Assembly (NCBI GenBank): GCA_965658375.1
Contig: CBFHSD010000012.1
Span: 1 to 60,590 of the forward strand
Direction of reading: 5' to 3'
From: CBFHSD01 sp965658375
GTDB lineage: Bacteria; Bacteroidota; Bacteroidia; Flavobacteriales_G; Salibacteraceae
DNA length: 60,590 bases
Shown: positions 25,118 to 33,820 of the stretch, piece by piece
How the letters are laid out: the number at the start of each line of letters is the position of its first letter
Position numbering within the stretch: the stretch's first letter is position 1
Notes under the pieces: generated by a model
The model's input: only the letters and a program-made list of their open reading frames with translations
Databases searched by the model: none
What the model was told of the DNA's origin: nothing
Position numbers and translations under genes: made by a program

Positions 25118-27949
25118 TTAAAACTTAAAGGCTAATCCATAAAGAAGTTGTCTTGGAGCTAGGTATCTGGCAGGATTCATTGGTTGTGCTCCATTTTCTT
25201 CTGGACCTATATATCTAGGGTCTCTATACTGTTCAGTTAAATCATCACCTTCTTCATAGGCGCGGCCTGTAATAGGGTTAATGATTTGTGCATTTTGTCT
25301 ATTCAACATGTTGCGGATCTCAAACGTGAGAATGAGGCCTGTGCGTTTTTCTTTGCTTACAAAAATGGTTTGGCTAAGTTTTAAATCAAGATTGATCCAA
25401 GGAGCTGCCGTCTCTTGTAAATACTTATCATTTTGAATTTCGTAGAGTGGTCTCCCCAATTCATTGGTGCCAACATACTCGTAAGGCGTGTATCTAAACC
25501 CAGAGGTATAGCTGAAATTGATGAAGGCAGAGAAACCATTCATTGATTTTCCAAAGGCTCTGAAGTTGGTATCTGGATTGAACATGATTCCGGCATTCAT
25601 ATCCCATGGTCTATCCCATGCCAAGTAATTTTCTGTGGTGAGAGAAACTTCACCATTTTGTTCAATTTGAAGTCCTGACTCTCTTGCAGAATTTGATTTA
25701 CCTCTTGCAACTTGGTAGGCTACACTAAAGAAACCAGTCAAGTTTTTACCGAACCTGCTTTTGTTTCCAACCTCTATTCCGTAAATGTTGGCGTAATCTT
25801 GATTGATGTACATTCTTTTAGAAACAGGTCTCCCAGTGTTATCTTCAACAATAACGCTGCGACTCACAATGTAATCGAAGCGGTTGTTGTTAAATGCGGA
25901 AACCGTAAAAGCCATGTTTTTATTGACTTGTGTTTTGAGCCCCAATTCGTAGTTAACGCTCACCTCTGGGTTCAAATTGGGGTTCCCTAAGTCATCCAAG
26001 AATGAGTTGTTTAGGTATTCGGGATTTAAACCTTGATATACAAAGCGCGGATGTGGGAGCCTCATATAATGTCCGTAATTAAAGAAAAGTACATTGTTCT
26101 CAGTTACAGGGAAGCTTACGTTTATTTTAGGCATAAGGCGTGCTTTCCAGCGCAAACCACCAAAGCCAAAAGTATCGTCAATATAATCTTCTCTAATTTG
26201 ATCTATAACGGGAGATTCTGGATTGGCTACTGCATCATCGGCATATTTGCCAGGCGCCCAATAGTTCAGGCGCATACCAATGGTAGCTATAATGCCTTTG
26301 TAGGTAATTACATCTTGTGCGTAGAAACCACCTTGTTGCGGATTGGCAGTCCAAATGTCATTAGATGCTCCAATTCGCGTACTTGGCGAGGTTGTTTCTT
26401 CATCAATTTCAATTGGTGCTCCAACCCAAGGTTTAAATACATCTGCCCATTGGTATTCAATAAACATGTGTTCATGCCCAAAACTGATTTTATGCACCTT
26501 GTTGTTTGGATAAAATTTGAATCTGTATTTGATGGTGTATTGGTCGACATAATGGTCGTGCCAAACTCCTGCAATACCACCGTTGTTGTAGAACCAAGGG
26601 TCTGGTAAGGTGTAGACAACATTGTCATCTGGGTTGAAAAGCTCAACAGGATCTGTGATTACAGATTGTTCATCCAAAATTTGATCTACTGTTTCTGTTC
26701 TAAATGGTCTGCCATTGGCATCTGCTCTTAGGTTCACAAATAAACGACCTACAGTAACATCCATGTTCCAACGGTCGTTGAGAAAGTGGTTGAGATTTGC
26801 TGCAATCAAATTGGATTGGTGAGTGTAAGTAGTAGCGTTGTCTAGTTGGAGCGACCTCCTATATTGATATCCCGGTTGTAACACGGCATCAAAACCAATA
26901 ATTTGAAGTGTACGTGAGTTTTGGTTAACCTTTAAACTGTACTGATTGGTGAGGGTAATTTTGGTTCCCGGTTTAAGCATGTAAGAGAACTTGGCTGTAG
27001 TAGAGTAGTCGTTCGAATAGCGTGGGGCCATAATCGAATCGTTACCGGTAAACAAAGAGCTATGTAATTGATTGGCAGTTTCGCCAAAATATTCGTTGGA
27101 CAAACGCACGTGACCGGCAAAGAAATAGCGGAATTTTTTCTTCTTTCCAATTGCCCCGCCAAGAGATAGATCGCCAAAATCTGTATCCCAAGAGTGGGCT
27201 GCATCTTGATCAAACCAAAGGTTGTCTCTGGTCCAAGAACCAGCAATCTGAAAGGTCTCGCCACCTTCTTTGATTTGCGTTGAAATAACTCCAGCGGTAC
27301 CATCACCAAATTCGGCCCCTGCACCACCTGTAATCAATTGAAGATCGTTTATCGAGTTTGCTGCAACTTCAACACCAAATCCGCTTCCCGCTAATGGATC
27401 TTGGGCAGATATTCCGTCAATCATGTATTGCGTTTCATAAACACGTCCACCACGCACTTGCAGTCCATCTGGACTTTGACTCACACCCGCTTGCATCGAT
27501 AATACCTCGGTAACGTTACGCGCATTCATTTGCTCAATGGTTTCGGAAGTCACTGTAACTTCAGAGGCTGCTGATTCTAAATCAACCAAGCTTTTCTGAC
27601 CAACAATGGTGACAGCTTCTAGCGTTTCAGATCGCAAAGTGAGCGAAGTATTTAGAGAGGTAGTTTTGTTTTTAGAAATCGTTATTCCATTGAATACTTT
27701 GTCAGCATAGCCAATGAAAGAAACCTTGATGGAATAATCTCCTGGTTTAATATCACCCAAGGTGTAATTGCCATCAAAATCTGTAGAAACTCCCTTGTAG
27801 GTTCCTATAATAAATACTGTTGCACCTACCAATGGATCTCCCGTAACGGCATCTTTGATATGGCCAGTTAGCTTGCCTTGTTGCGCCATTCCCAAAAGAG
27901 AACCGAACAGGCAAAAGCCTAAAAGAATATGTTTACCAATTAAAGTCAT
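25118..27949 (-). CDS. TonB-dependent receptor with carboxypeptidase-like N-terminal domain
   Basis: A 943-residue outer membrane transporter. The start at 27949 gives a proper signal peptide (cleavage near GMAQ) and a 17-bp overlap with the upstream gene; the frame remains open further upstream but that sequence is not signal-like. Domain order: carboxypeptidase-regulatory-like (about 22-105; GHIKDAVTGDPLVGATVFI, STDFDGNYTLGDIKPGDY), plug (about 120-230; GVSQSPDGLQVRGGR, MIDGISAQDPLAG, GGAGAEFGDGTAGVI), then a 22-strand-type barrel ending LLYGLAFKF. No SusD gene lies beside it, so it is not a standard SusCD pair. Its ligand is unknown. Confidence 0.92.
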   Translation of the reverse strand: MTLIGKHILLGFCLFGSLLGMAQQGKLTGHIKDAVTGDPLVGATVFIIGTYKGVSTDFDGNYTLGDIKPGDYSIKVSFIGYADKVFNGITISKNKTTSLNTSLTLRSETLEAVTIVGQKSLVDLESAASEVTVTSETIEQMNARNVTEVLSMQAGVSQSPDGLQVRGGRVYETQYMIDGISAQDPLAGSGFGVEVAANSINDLQLITGGAGAEFGDGTAGVISTQIKEGGETFQIAGSWTRDNLWFDQDAAHSWDTDFGDLSLGGAIGKKKKFRYFFAGHVRLSNEYFGETANQLHSSLFTGNDSIMAPRYSNDYSTTAKFSYMLKPGTKITLTNQYSLKVNQNSRTLQIIGFDAVLQPGYQYRRSLQLDNATTYTHQSNLIAANLNHFLNDRWNMDVTVGRLFVNLRADANGRPFRTETVDQILDEQSVITDPVELFNPDDNVVYTLPDPWFYNNGGIAGVWHDHYVDQYTIKYRFKFYPNNKVHKISFGHEHMFIEYQWADVFKPWVGAPIEIDEETTSPSTRIGASNDIWTANPQQGGFYAQDVITYKGIIATIGMRLNYWAPGKYADDAVANPESPVIDQIREDYIDDTFGFGGLRWKARLMPKINVSFPVTENNVLFFNYGHYMRLPHPRFVYQGLNPEYLNNSFLDDLGNPNLNPEVSVNYELGLKTQVNKNMAFTVSAFNNNRFDYIVSRSVIVEDNTGRPVSKRMYINQDYANIYGIEVGNKSRFGKNLTGFFSVAYQVARGKSNSARESGLQIEQNGEVSLTTENYLAWDRPWDMNAGIMFNPDTNFRAFGKSMNGFSAFINFSYTSGFRYTPYEYVGTNELGRPLYEIQNDKYLQETAAPWINLDLKLSQTIFVSKEKRTGLILTFEIRNMLNRQNAQIINPITGRAYEEGDDLTEQYRDPRYIGPEENGAQPMNPARYLAPRQLLYGLAFKF

Positions 27950-29363
27950 TGTTGAGAATTTGGTCGAACAAATCATATAAATCTTGTGGTTCTGAATTGA
28001 ACTCGTGCAGTTGAACAGAGAAGAAGTACTGGTTGATGTTTCCGTTATTGCTTCTGTAAGCTCCAACAACATCAGGGCCTACCCATGGGGCTTGAACCGC
28101 CAATTGGGCTCTGTATACTGGTGTGGCATCAACCGAATGGTAAAAAGGATCTGTACCTAAGATAATAAGTGTAGGTTTTAAGTCTGGGTATAAAGCCGAT
28201 CCGGAATAGATGGAGCTGTCTGGCAGAACATAGGCTTGACCAGAAGCAGAACTCAAACTATCTATAGGTAGAGTAGAGGTTATTGATGAGATGTTTTGGT
28301 CATTGGCGAAGGCGGTAGTGATCAATGATTTTCCGCCTAGGTTAGAAAATGTTTGAATGCTTGGCGAGGCCATTTCTAAAAGCAGCTCTTTTTGACCGCT
28401 TACGGGGTTGGTAAAGATAGAGGCATCTGAAAAGAATACCAGTTTGTCATACATAGAAAGCAAAGCTGTAAAGGTAGGCGTCCAAAATTTCGGCTGGTAT
28501 TTGCTGCCTTCTCTTCCGTAATCTTCTAAATCATAGCTTCCGTATACTTGGTTGATAAAAGAACTGTATTCAGCCGTAGTAAGTAAATCTAAGCCCCCAA
28601 CAAGCAGAAGGTCTGATGTTTTATTTTTTACAAAAACCACATTAGAAGTGTCTACTTCACTTTCTGTACCGGCTAAGTCAACTACTTTGAGATATACTTT
28701 ATTGGTATCGTTCAAAACCAAACCTTCTACATCGGCAACTCCAATACTTTCTTCGTTGTTGTAATACACCTGAGAAGTAACTGGTCCAGTTGCTTCTGGA
28801 GTGGATGGCACAATGCTAATGAGGTTTTTTCTGGTGTCTATGTATTCCCAGTCTCCCTCATTAATTTTTAAATAAGCTCCGGTGATTGTTTCGTCTCCAT
28901 CAGGATCAGAAGCATTCCATCTAAAAGTGATGATGAGACGCGTAGAGTCTTCTGGAAAAGAAACATCGTCAATAGTGGCTGTAGGAGGGGTGTTTTTAAT
29001 AGGAATTCTTAAATATGCGGGATCTGGATCTCTCAAGCTATCATCATCAATAGCGCGAACCCAAAAGTCAATATCTACGGTATCAGAACCGGCATCAATT
29101 TCAAATTGAAAAACAGAGTCATACTGTTCGGTGTATGTCCAAGATATTCCATCTAAAGAGATTTCGAAAGCTGAAACATAACCATCCTCATCGCTACCCC
29201 ACCAACTCAAATCAACCGTACTTTTTAGGCGGTCATCGCCTGTAAGGTTCATTTCAGTTACCGCTATATAGGTCAAAGGAGCTTTATTGTTAAGCTCATC
29301 TCCTTTGCGTTTACAAGCCGTAATAAGGGACAATGCTAAAAGTACAAGTATTGCGTTTTTCAT
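27933..29363 (-). CDS. Fibronectin-III-like lipoprotein, function unknown
   Basis: A 476-residue predicted lipoprotein with lipobox LITAC (Cys17). Two Fn3-like regions are visible (about 35-135: VDLSWWGSDEDGYVSAFEISLDG; about 140-255: IITFRWNASDPDGDETI, KVYLKVVDLAGTESEVDTS). Residues about 260-470 form an unrecognised alpha/beta domain (DLLLVGGLDLLTTAEYSSFINQVYGSYDLEDYG, ALLSMYDKLVFFSDASIF, LIILGTDPFYHS) that resembles class-I-glutamine-amidotransferase-like or flavodoxin-like folds only loosely. It follows the strong terminator and leads the sub-operon with the TonB receptor, the PorV-like protein and the propeller lipoprotein. Confidence 0.8.
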   Translation of the reverse strand: MKNAILVLLALSLITACKRKGDELNNKAPLTYIAVTEMNLTGDDRLKSTVDLSWWGSDEDGYVSAFEISLDGISWTYTEQYDSVFQFEIDAGSDTVDIDFWVRAIDDDSLRDPDPAYLRIPIKNTPPTATIDDVSFPEDSTRLIITFRWNASDPDGDETITGAYLKINEGDWEYIDTRKNLISIVPSTPEATGPVTSQVYYNNEESIGVADVEGLVLNDTNKVYLKVVDLAGTESEVDTSNVVFVKNKTSDLLLVGGLDLLTTAEYSSFINQVYGSYDLEDYGREGSKYQPKFWTPTFTALLSMYDKLVFFSDASIFTNPVSGQKELLLEMASPSIQTFSNLGGKSLITTAFANDQNISSITSTLPIDSLSSASGQAYVLPDSSIYSGSALYPDLKPTLIILGTDPFYHSVDATPVYRAQLAVQAPWVGPDVVGAYRSNNGNINQYFFSVQLHEFNSEPQDLYDLFDQILNNDFNW

Positions 29364-29365
29364 AG

Positions 29366-29396
29366 AAAAAAGGCTAGGAGCCCTAAGGCTCCTAGC
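29366..29396 (-). terminator. Rho-independent terminator inside the surface cluster
   Basis: A perfect 10-bp GC-rich stem GCTAGGAGCC / GGCTCCTAGC with a 4-nt loop, followed on the minus strand by CTTTTTTC. It separates the T9SS-cargo genes from the receptor sub-operon. Confidence 0.8.
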
Positions 29397-29404
29397 ACTT
29401 TACA

Positions 29405-31633
29405 TTAATGTTGAATAATCAATTTCTCAGTTCCTAAAACGGCACCGTTCATTCTGGTTTGAACCATGTACAAGCCGTTGCTCCAGTTGTTGGTTGCAAC
29501 CACTTGACGGGTGTTGATCATTTGGTGGAACACTTCAGTTCCTTTCATGTCAAAAATCACCAATTCTACGTTTGAACCATTGCTAGTTTCAACTACCAAT
29601 TGCGTGTTTGCTGGGTTAGGGAAGAAACGCATTTGAGCAGCTTCTACTTCTATTACTGAGTTTGTTGTATCCCAAGGATCATACTGCGCTGAATCAACAG
29701 GAACAGCAACACCATTTTCCATTAGTCCAACAAGATCGTCATTGTTTCTAGGCATCATTTTATAGTTGCTGAAACCGTAATACATAATTCCTGTAAGAGA
29801 TTCCATGCTCATGTCTGCAGTAGTTTCAATGGCATCTACTTCCATCTCGCCATCTTGCGATGTGTAAGAAGTGTCAGCTACTAGAGAGAACCACAATGAG
29901 GAGTAGGAACTTGAAGATTTTCTACCTGCCAAAATGCGTGTTCCATTGTTGCTACCTTCGTTACCAATAATGTATTCACCAAACCCGATGTTTTCATCGA
30001 TGATTTCCATCATTCCCGTTCCAGGATTTTCAATTTTGATCAACATCCCTTCGTACTTCTCAACAGCTCTATCATCATAAAGCGTAGTGTCTGAAGGATC
30101 TATAGAAATCGGCTCAATAACAGCTCCGTTTCCAGAGTAAACTACAGAACTAGCAACAATTCGGGTCATTCCAAAATCTTCTTCAACAATACCCGTTACA
30201 GTCACTTCTTGATCTCTGTAAGCCAATAGCAAATCAGATGATTGAATCACCCAAATACCACCCCATTCTGTAGCGCCTTCTTCTTGAATGTATACTTCAC
30301 CCAAATCATAGTTTCTCAAAGAAGAAGTTACAATACCAGTAACGGTTACTTCTTGACCAGCATAAGGAGAAACATCACCCATTCCAGGATAAGCAACACG
30401 TTGCACATCAGAAATTGTCAATCCATTATCTCTCACTGTATACAAGTCTACATTGGTGTTTGCAGATGAAGCAGGGGTAATAGGATAGAGCGTTGTGTTG
30501 TTATCGTTGTCTTCAGCTTCAATGTAGTAATACACTGTTGTACCATCTGCGTTTGCAGGAATGTCAGCTTCAAACTCATCTGTTGTACCAGAAATCAAAG
30601 TCATTGGTACAGCCGTAAACGGTGTTCCTAAAGTTGTGGTGTAGTGTAAAGTTTGGTTGGTAACTGTACCATCAAAATCTTGAATGGTGGCAGATATAGT
30701 CACAACATCACTGCTTGTTGGTACACCTGGGTTTCTGTTTACGCTAGAAACAATAGGAGGAGTAACACCAATCGTATAATGAGAAGGATCAAAAGGATTC
30801 AATTCATATCCTCTACCGTTGTTTCCTGTACATCCGTTTTCGCTATGTATCACAATCCCTTTAAGAGAAGAGTATTGCAAACCGACTACGGGAGCTACAA
30901 AAGCACCACTTCCTGAAGGAGAAGCAGGATTTACCGTACTGTGAGAGGGAAGTTTTTGAGCTAAGAAACGGTCAGAAACATTGATTACATTTCCGTTGGC
31001 ATCTGCAACATCAAAACTTACTCTTGAGTTTCCGCTAAAGTAATTTACAGCTGTAACTGTTACGTTTTGGATCTCTACAAAAGCACCCTCAAGTGTTTCG
31101 CCAGTTGGCAATTGGTTCACGCGCGTATCATCATTCAAATCTCCAACATTGATTTGAAGAGCTGTTGGAGCAGCAGCAAAGTTCAATGCTTGAACTGCGT
31201 TCCCATCATTGATTGGCTGCAACTGCGTTTCGCCATCAAAGCGACTTACTATACCAGTCACCTTTACAATTGTTCCAGCAATGATGTTGTCCAATTGAGT
31301 AACAGCTTGGTTGCTACCTTGACTATCTGTGTATACACCGTGTACTTGAACGGTAGAGAAATCACCCATTGGGTAAAGATTGTTGGTATCTGTAATCCAT
31401 AAACCTGGGCGATACCCTTGAGAAACGCTACCAGAAGCAAGTTCTACAAGGTTTCCATCATGCAATGCGATACCTACTACGGTTACCGTATCTCCAAAAT
31501 AAATGGATGTGTCATTGCAATTCTGTAAATCTTGTTGAGTTACAAATTGCAAATCATGGATGCTAATTTCTGGGATCTGCGCCATGGCAACTCCAGAAAT
31601 CATCGAAAGCAAAAAGAGTAATTGTTTTTTCAT
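29405..31633 (-). CDS. T9SS cargo protein with OB-fold-like repeats
   Basis: A 742-residue secreted protein with a signal peptide (1-18, VAMAQ). The first about 270 residues and again about 410-510 contain OB-fold-like units (GDTVTVVGIALHDGNLVEL, GTIVKVTGIVSRFDGETQLQP, GQEVTVTGIVTSSLRNYDLGEVYIQE, DQEVTVTGIVEEDFGMTRI), like the OB domain found in extracellular nucleases of the YhcR/ExeM kind. A bacterial Ig/Fn3-like segment (about 290-400) lies between. The C-terminal about 75 residues are a T9SS type A sorting domain (RFFPNPANTQLVVET, VIFDMKGTEVFHQ, GLYMVQTRMNGAVLGTEKLIIQ). No nuclease active site is seen. It may bind nucleic acid or ligands on the cell surface. Confidence 0.84.
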   Translation of the reverse strand: MKKQLLFLLSMISGVAMAQIPEISIHDLQFVTQQDLQNCNDTSIYFGDTVTVVGIALHDGNLVELASGSVSQGYRPGLWITDTNNLYPMGDFSTVQVHGVYTDSQGSNQAVTQLDNIIAGTIVKVTGIVSRFDGETQLQPINDGNAVQALNFAAAPTALQINVGDLNDDTRVNQLPTGETLEGAFVEIQNVTVTAVNYFSGNSRVSFDVADANGNVINVSDRFLAQKLPSHSTVNPASPSGSGAFVAPVVGLQYSSLKGIVIHSENGCTGNNGRGYELNPFDPSHYTIGVTPPIVSSVNRNPGVPTSSDVVTISATIQDFDGTVTNQTLHYTTTLGTPFTAVPMTLISGTTDEFEADIPANADGTTVYYYIEAEDNDNNTTLYPITPASSANTNVDLYTVRDNGLTISDVQRVAYPGMGDVSPYAGQEVTVTGIVTSSLRNYDLGEVYIQEEGATEWGGIWVIQSSDLLLAYRDQEVTVTGIVEEDFGMTRIVASSVVYSGNGAVIEPISIDPSDTTLYDDRAVEKYEGMLIKIENPGTGMMEIIDENIGFGEYIIGNEGSNNGTRILAGRKSSSSYSSLWFSLVADTSYTSQDGEMEVDAIETTADMSMESLTGIMYYGFSNYKMMPRNNDDLVGLMENGVAVPVDSAQYDPWDTTNSVIEVEAAQMRFFPNPANTQLVVETSNGSNVELVIFDMKGTEVFHQMINTRQVVATNNWSNGLYMVQTRMNGAVLGTEKLIIQH

Positions 31634-31639
31634 GTTTTT

Positions 31640-33817
31640 CTATTTGATAATTATAAATCTTCCTTTAAAAAGTTCTCCTGAATCTAAATCTTCTACCGAG
31701 AAAAGGTAGATGCCTCTAGATATGATTTGATTGTCTTTTGATAATAGATCCCAAGCGTGTTCGCCACCTGAGAATACATTGTTTTCTGAATTTTCTGAGC
31801 CAAAGCTTCTGAACCAACGAATGTCAGAACCATCGTAATACGAGTCGTGCTCAAAGGAGTCTATAAGATCTCCACCAGAGGTGAACACTCTTATTTTGCA
31901 ACGTTCTGGAAGGTTGGCGAAAATGATTTTTCTACTTTCTTCTTGAAAATTACTTACCCCTTCCCAGCTTGCTGTGGCATAATATGGATTTGGATAAACA
32001 AATGGTTCGTCTTCTTTCATGTCTGTTGAAGGAGGAGTTCCCGCAAAAACACGAATCTCGTTAGCGCTTGGGCTACTTTCTAGAATTTCTAAATTGATTT
32101 CAGATTCACCTTGATCAAATGCGGTTACAGCAATGGCATATTGCCAACCATTTTGAATATTTTCTAAAGTGAATTTATAACGGTAAGCATTGGTGTCTCC
32201 ATCAAAATAAGCTGGCGTTTCAAGTTGAACGGTTTCAAAGCCCGTTTCGTAATGGATGCCATTCCCTTTTGTGTCTGTTTCTGAAACCTTTACCCATTCT
32301 ACTGTTGGAGGAACATTGACAACATCAAAGCCCAATTTTGTTACATACACTTTGTAGCCTTCAAAATCTCTTTTTTGAGTAATCGGGTCAATAGAAAATT
32401 CTGAATTGTCTGACCAGTAAATATCAATATTGTTGTTAGAAGCTACTGCTTTTATGATTGGGGCATCTGGTGGAGTAGGTAAGATGAAACGTGTAATTTC
32501 ACCATCACCGTCTTTGTCTTCACCTTCATCCAATACTCCGTTAAAGTTGGTGTCTTCGCCATTGTATGCGGTTTGGGCCCATTCTGCATGGCTAATCAAC
32601 TCTCCTTGTTGGGTTGGATTGTTTTCAGAGTTGGGTAAGCCATCTTCAATCTTTTTTGCCATGACATAAGCATATGCTAAAGTAATGGTATCGCCAGGAG
32701 CAAAATCTTTAAAAGGACCTACTGAAACAAGGTCAGCTCTGTTTCCATCCTCGCTCAACACATCAGAAATGGTTTCTGTGTCAAAACTCACACACTTTGG
32801 GTTGGTAGATCCAAGGGTGTTCCAACAAGGAAGGTCGTTTAAGCCTGAAGTCATTTTGATGTAGCGGTCATTGTCTGTGCCTGGAAGAAAGAAAATGGGG
32901 TCTGTACTGTTGTTGAATTGCCATGCATTGTAATGGTCTTCAAAAGTCAAGTCTTTTACCCATCTCCCTAAAAGGGGGCTGTAAGTAGAATCTAAAGCTG
33001 GGTGCTGAAAGCCATTTTTGTCTTCGGCTCCTAAGAATTTTTGACCTACGTAAGAATCAGTAAATCCAACATCTCCACTATGGTCAAAGCAATAAGCCAT
33101 GTACAAAGAATCGAGGTATCCGTTTCCACCTTTGTTATAAAAAGCAGAACCTCCCGAACCGGCAGGAGTAACATTCACGTTTCTTACAACTGTGTTCGCC
33201 CAAAGCGCGAAGTAGGCAGAGTCTATGGTAGAGTTGCTGTTGTTTACGATGTAGTAATTCTGAATGACCATGAAATCACTGAAAGTATAATTCCAGTTGT
33301 AGGTTTCTTGATACACATCTACAAACAAAGGGTTGAGGTGGCTTTGAATAGGAATGTTGGTTCCCGGAACCAAGATGTTCTTATCTGTATAGGCAACTAG
33401 AATATCTTCGTGAGAAACCGCTTCGTTGCTAAAGTCTGGACTATTAAAAAGACTGCTACGCGTATTCATGAATGCACCATCTACTGGTGTAAATTCAAAA
33501 CCGGCTCTTCCCGTAGCATATCCTTGAGATGCGTCATAGGCACTTGTGCTCACAAATACCTGACCGTTCACATATCCGCCCACCCAAATGCCCGATTCAA
33601 AAAGGTGCTCTACGCCACTACCTGCAGGGTACTCGCAGCTTTGTGCTCCACTACCGTCTCGGTATCCTCTAAAGGCATTTCCGTAAGTTCCAACATTGGT
33701 TACATTCAATCTTACTTGACTGGCGTTGGTTACTTTTTCTTCAAACGATTGGGCAAACCCGATGCTTGAAGAGATCACTAAACAAAAAACAATGAAGTAG
33801 TTTATTGAAATTTTCAT
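31640..33817 (-). CDS. Large secreted protein, probable T9SS-linked surface protein
   Basis: A 725-residue protein with a signal peptide (1-22, GFAQ). Most of the chain (VTNVGTYGNAFRGYRD, HLFESGIWVGGYVNGQVFVS, FMVIQNYYIVNNSNSTIDSAYFALWANT) is of a type I know only from uncharacterised Bacteroidota secreted proteins. An EF-hand-like calcium loop is visible (DTNFNGVLDEGEDKDGDGE, about residue 415-435), followed by an Fn3-like domain. The C-terminus (VYPNPYYATASWEG, FANLPERCKIRVFTSGGDLI, GIYLFSVEDLDSGELFKGRFIII) has the PNP and turn pattern of a T9SS or FlgD-Ig-like sorting tail. It is packed between two T9SS cargo genes with gaps of 3 and 6 nt. Confidence 0.8.
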   Translation of the reverse strand: MKISINYFIVFCLVISSSIGFAQSFEEKVTNASQVRLNVTNVGTYGNAFRGYRDGSGAQSCEYPAGSGVEHLFESGIWVGGYVNGQVFVSTSAYDASQGYATGRAGFEFTPVDGAFMNTRSSLFNSPDFSNEAVSHEDILVAYTDKNILVPGTNIPIQSHLNPLFVDVYQETYNWNYTFSDFMVIQNYYIVNNSNSTIDSAYFALWANTVVRNVNVTPAGSGGSAFYNKGGNGYLDSLYMAYCFDHSGDVGFTDSYVGQKFLGAEDKNGFQHPALDSTYSPLLGRWVKDLTFEDHYNAWQFNNSTDPIFFLPGTDNDRYIKMTSGLNDLPCWNTLGSTNPKCVSFDTETISDVLSEDGNRADLVSVGPFKDFAPGDTITLAYAYVMAKKIEDGLPNSENNPTQQGELISHAEWAQTAYNGEDTNFNGVLDEGEDKDGDGEITRFILPTPPDAPIIKAVASNNNIDIYWSDNSEFSIDPITQKRDFEGYKVYVTKLGFDVVNVPPTVEWVKVSETDTKGNGIHYETGFETVQLETPAYFDGDTNAYRYKFTLENIQNGWQYAIAVTAFDQGESEINLEILESSPSANEIRVFAGTPPSTDMKEDEPFVYPNPYYATASWEGVSNFQEESRKIIFANLPERCKIRVFTSGGDLIDSFEHDSYYDGSDIRWFRSFGSENSENNVFSGGEHAWDLLSKDNQIISRGIYLFSVEDLDSGELFKGRFIIIK

Positions 33818-33820
33818 CCC

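Noticed and set aside
26033..26608. 191-codon frame antisense to the TonB receptor
   Set aside because: It lies wholly inside a convincing receptor gene, lacks any family pattern and has the composition of a reverse-complement shadow.
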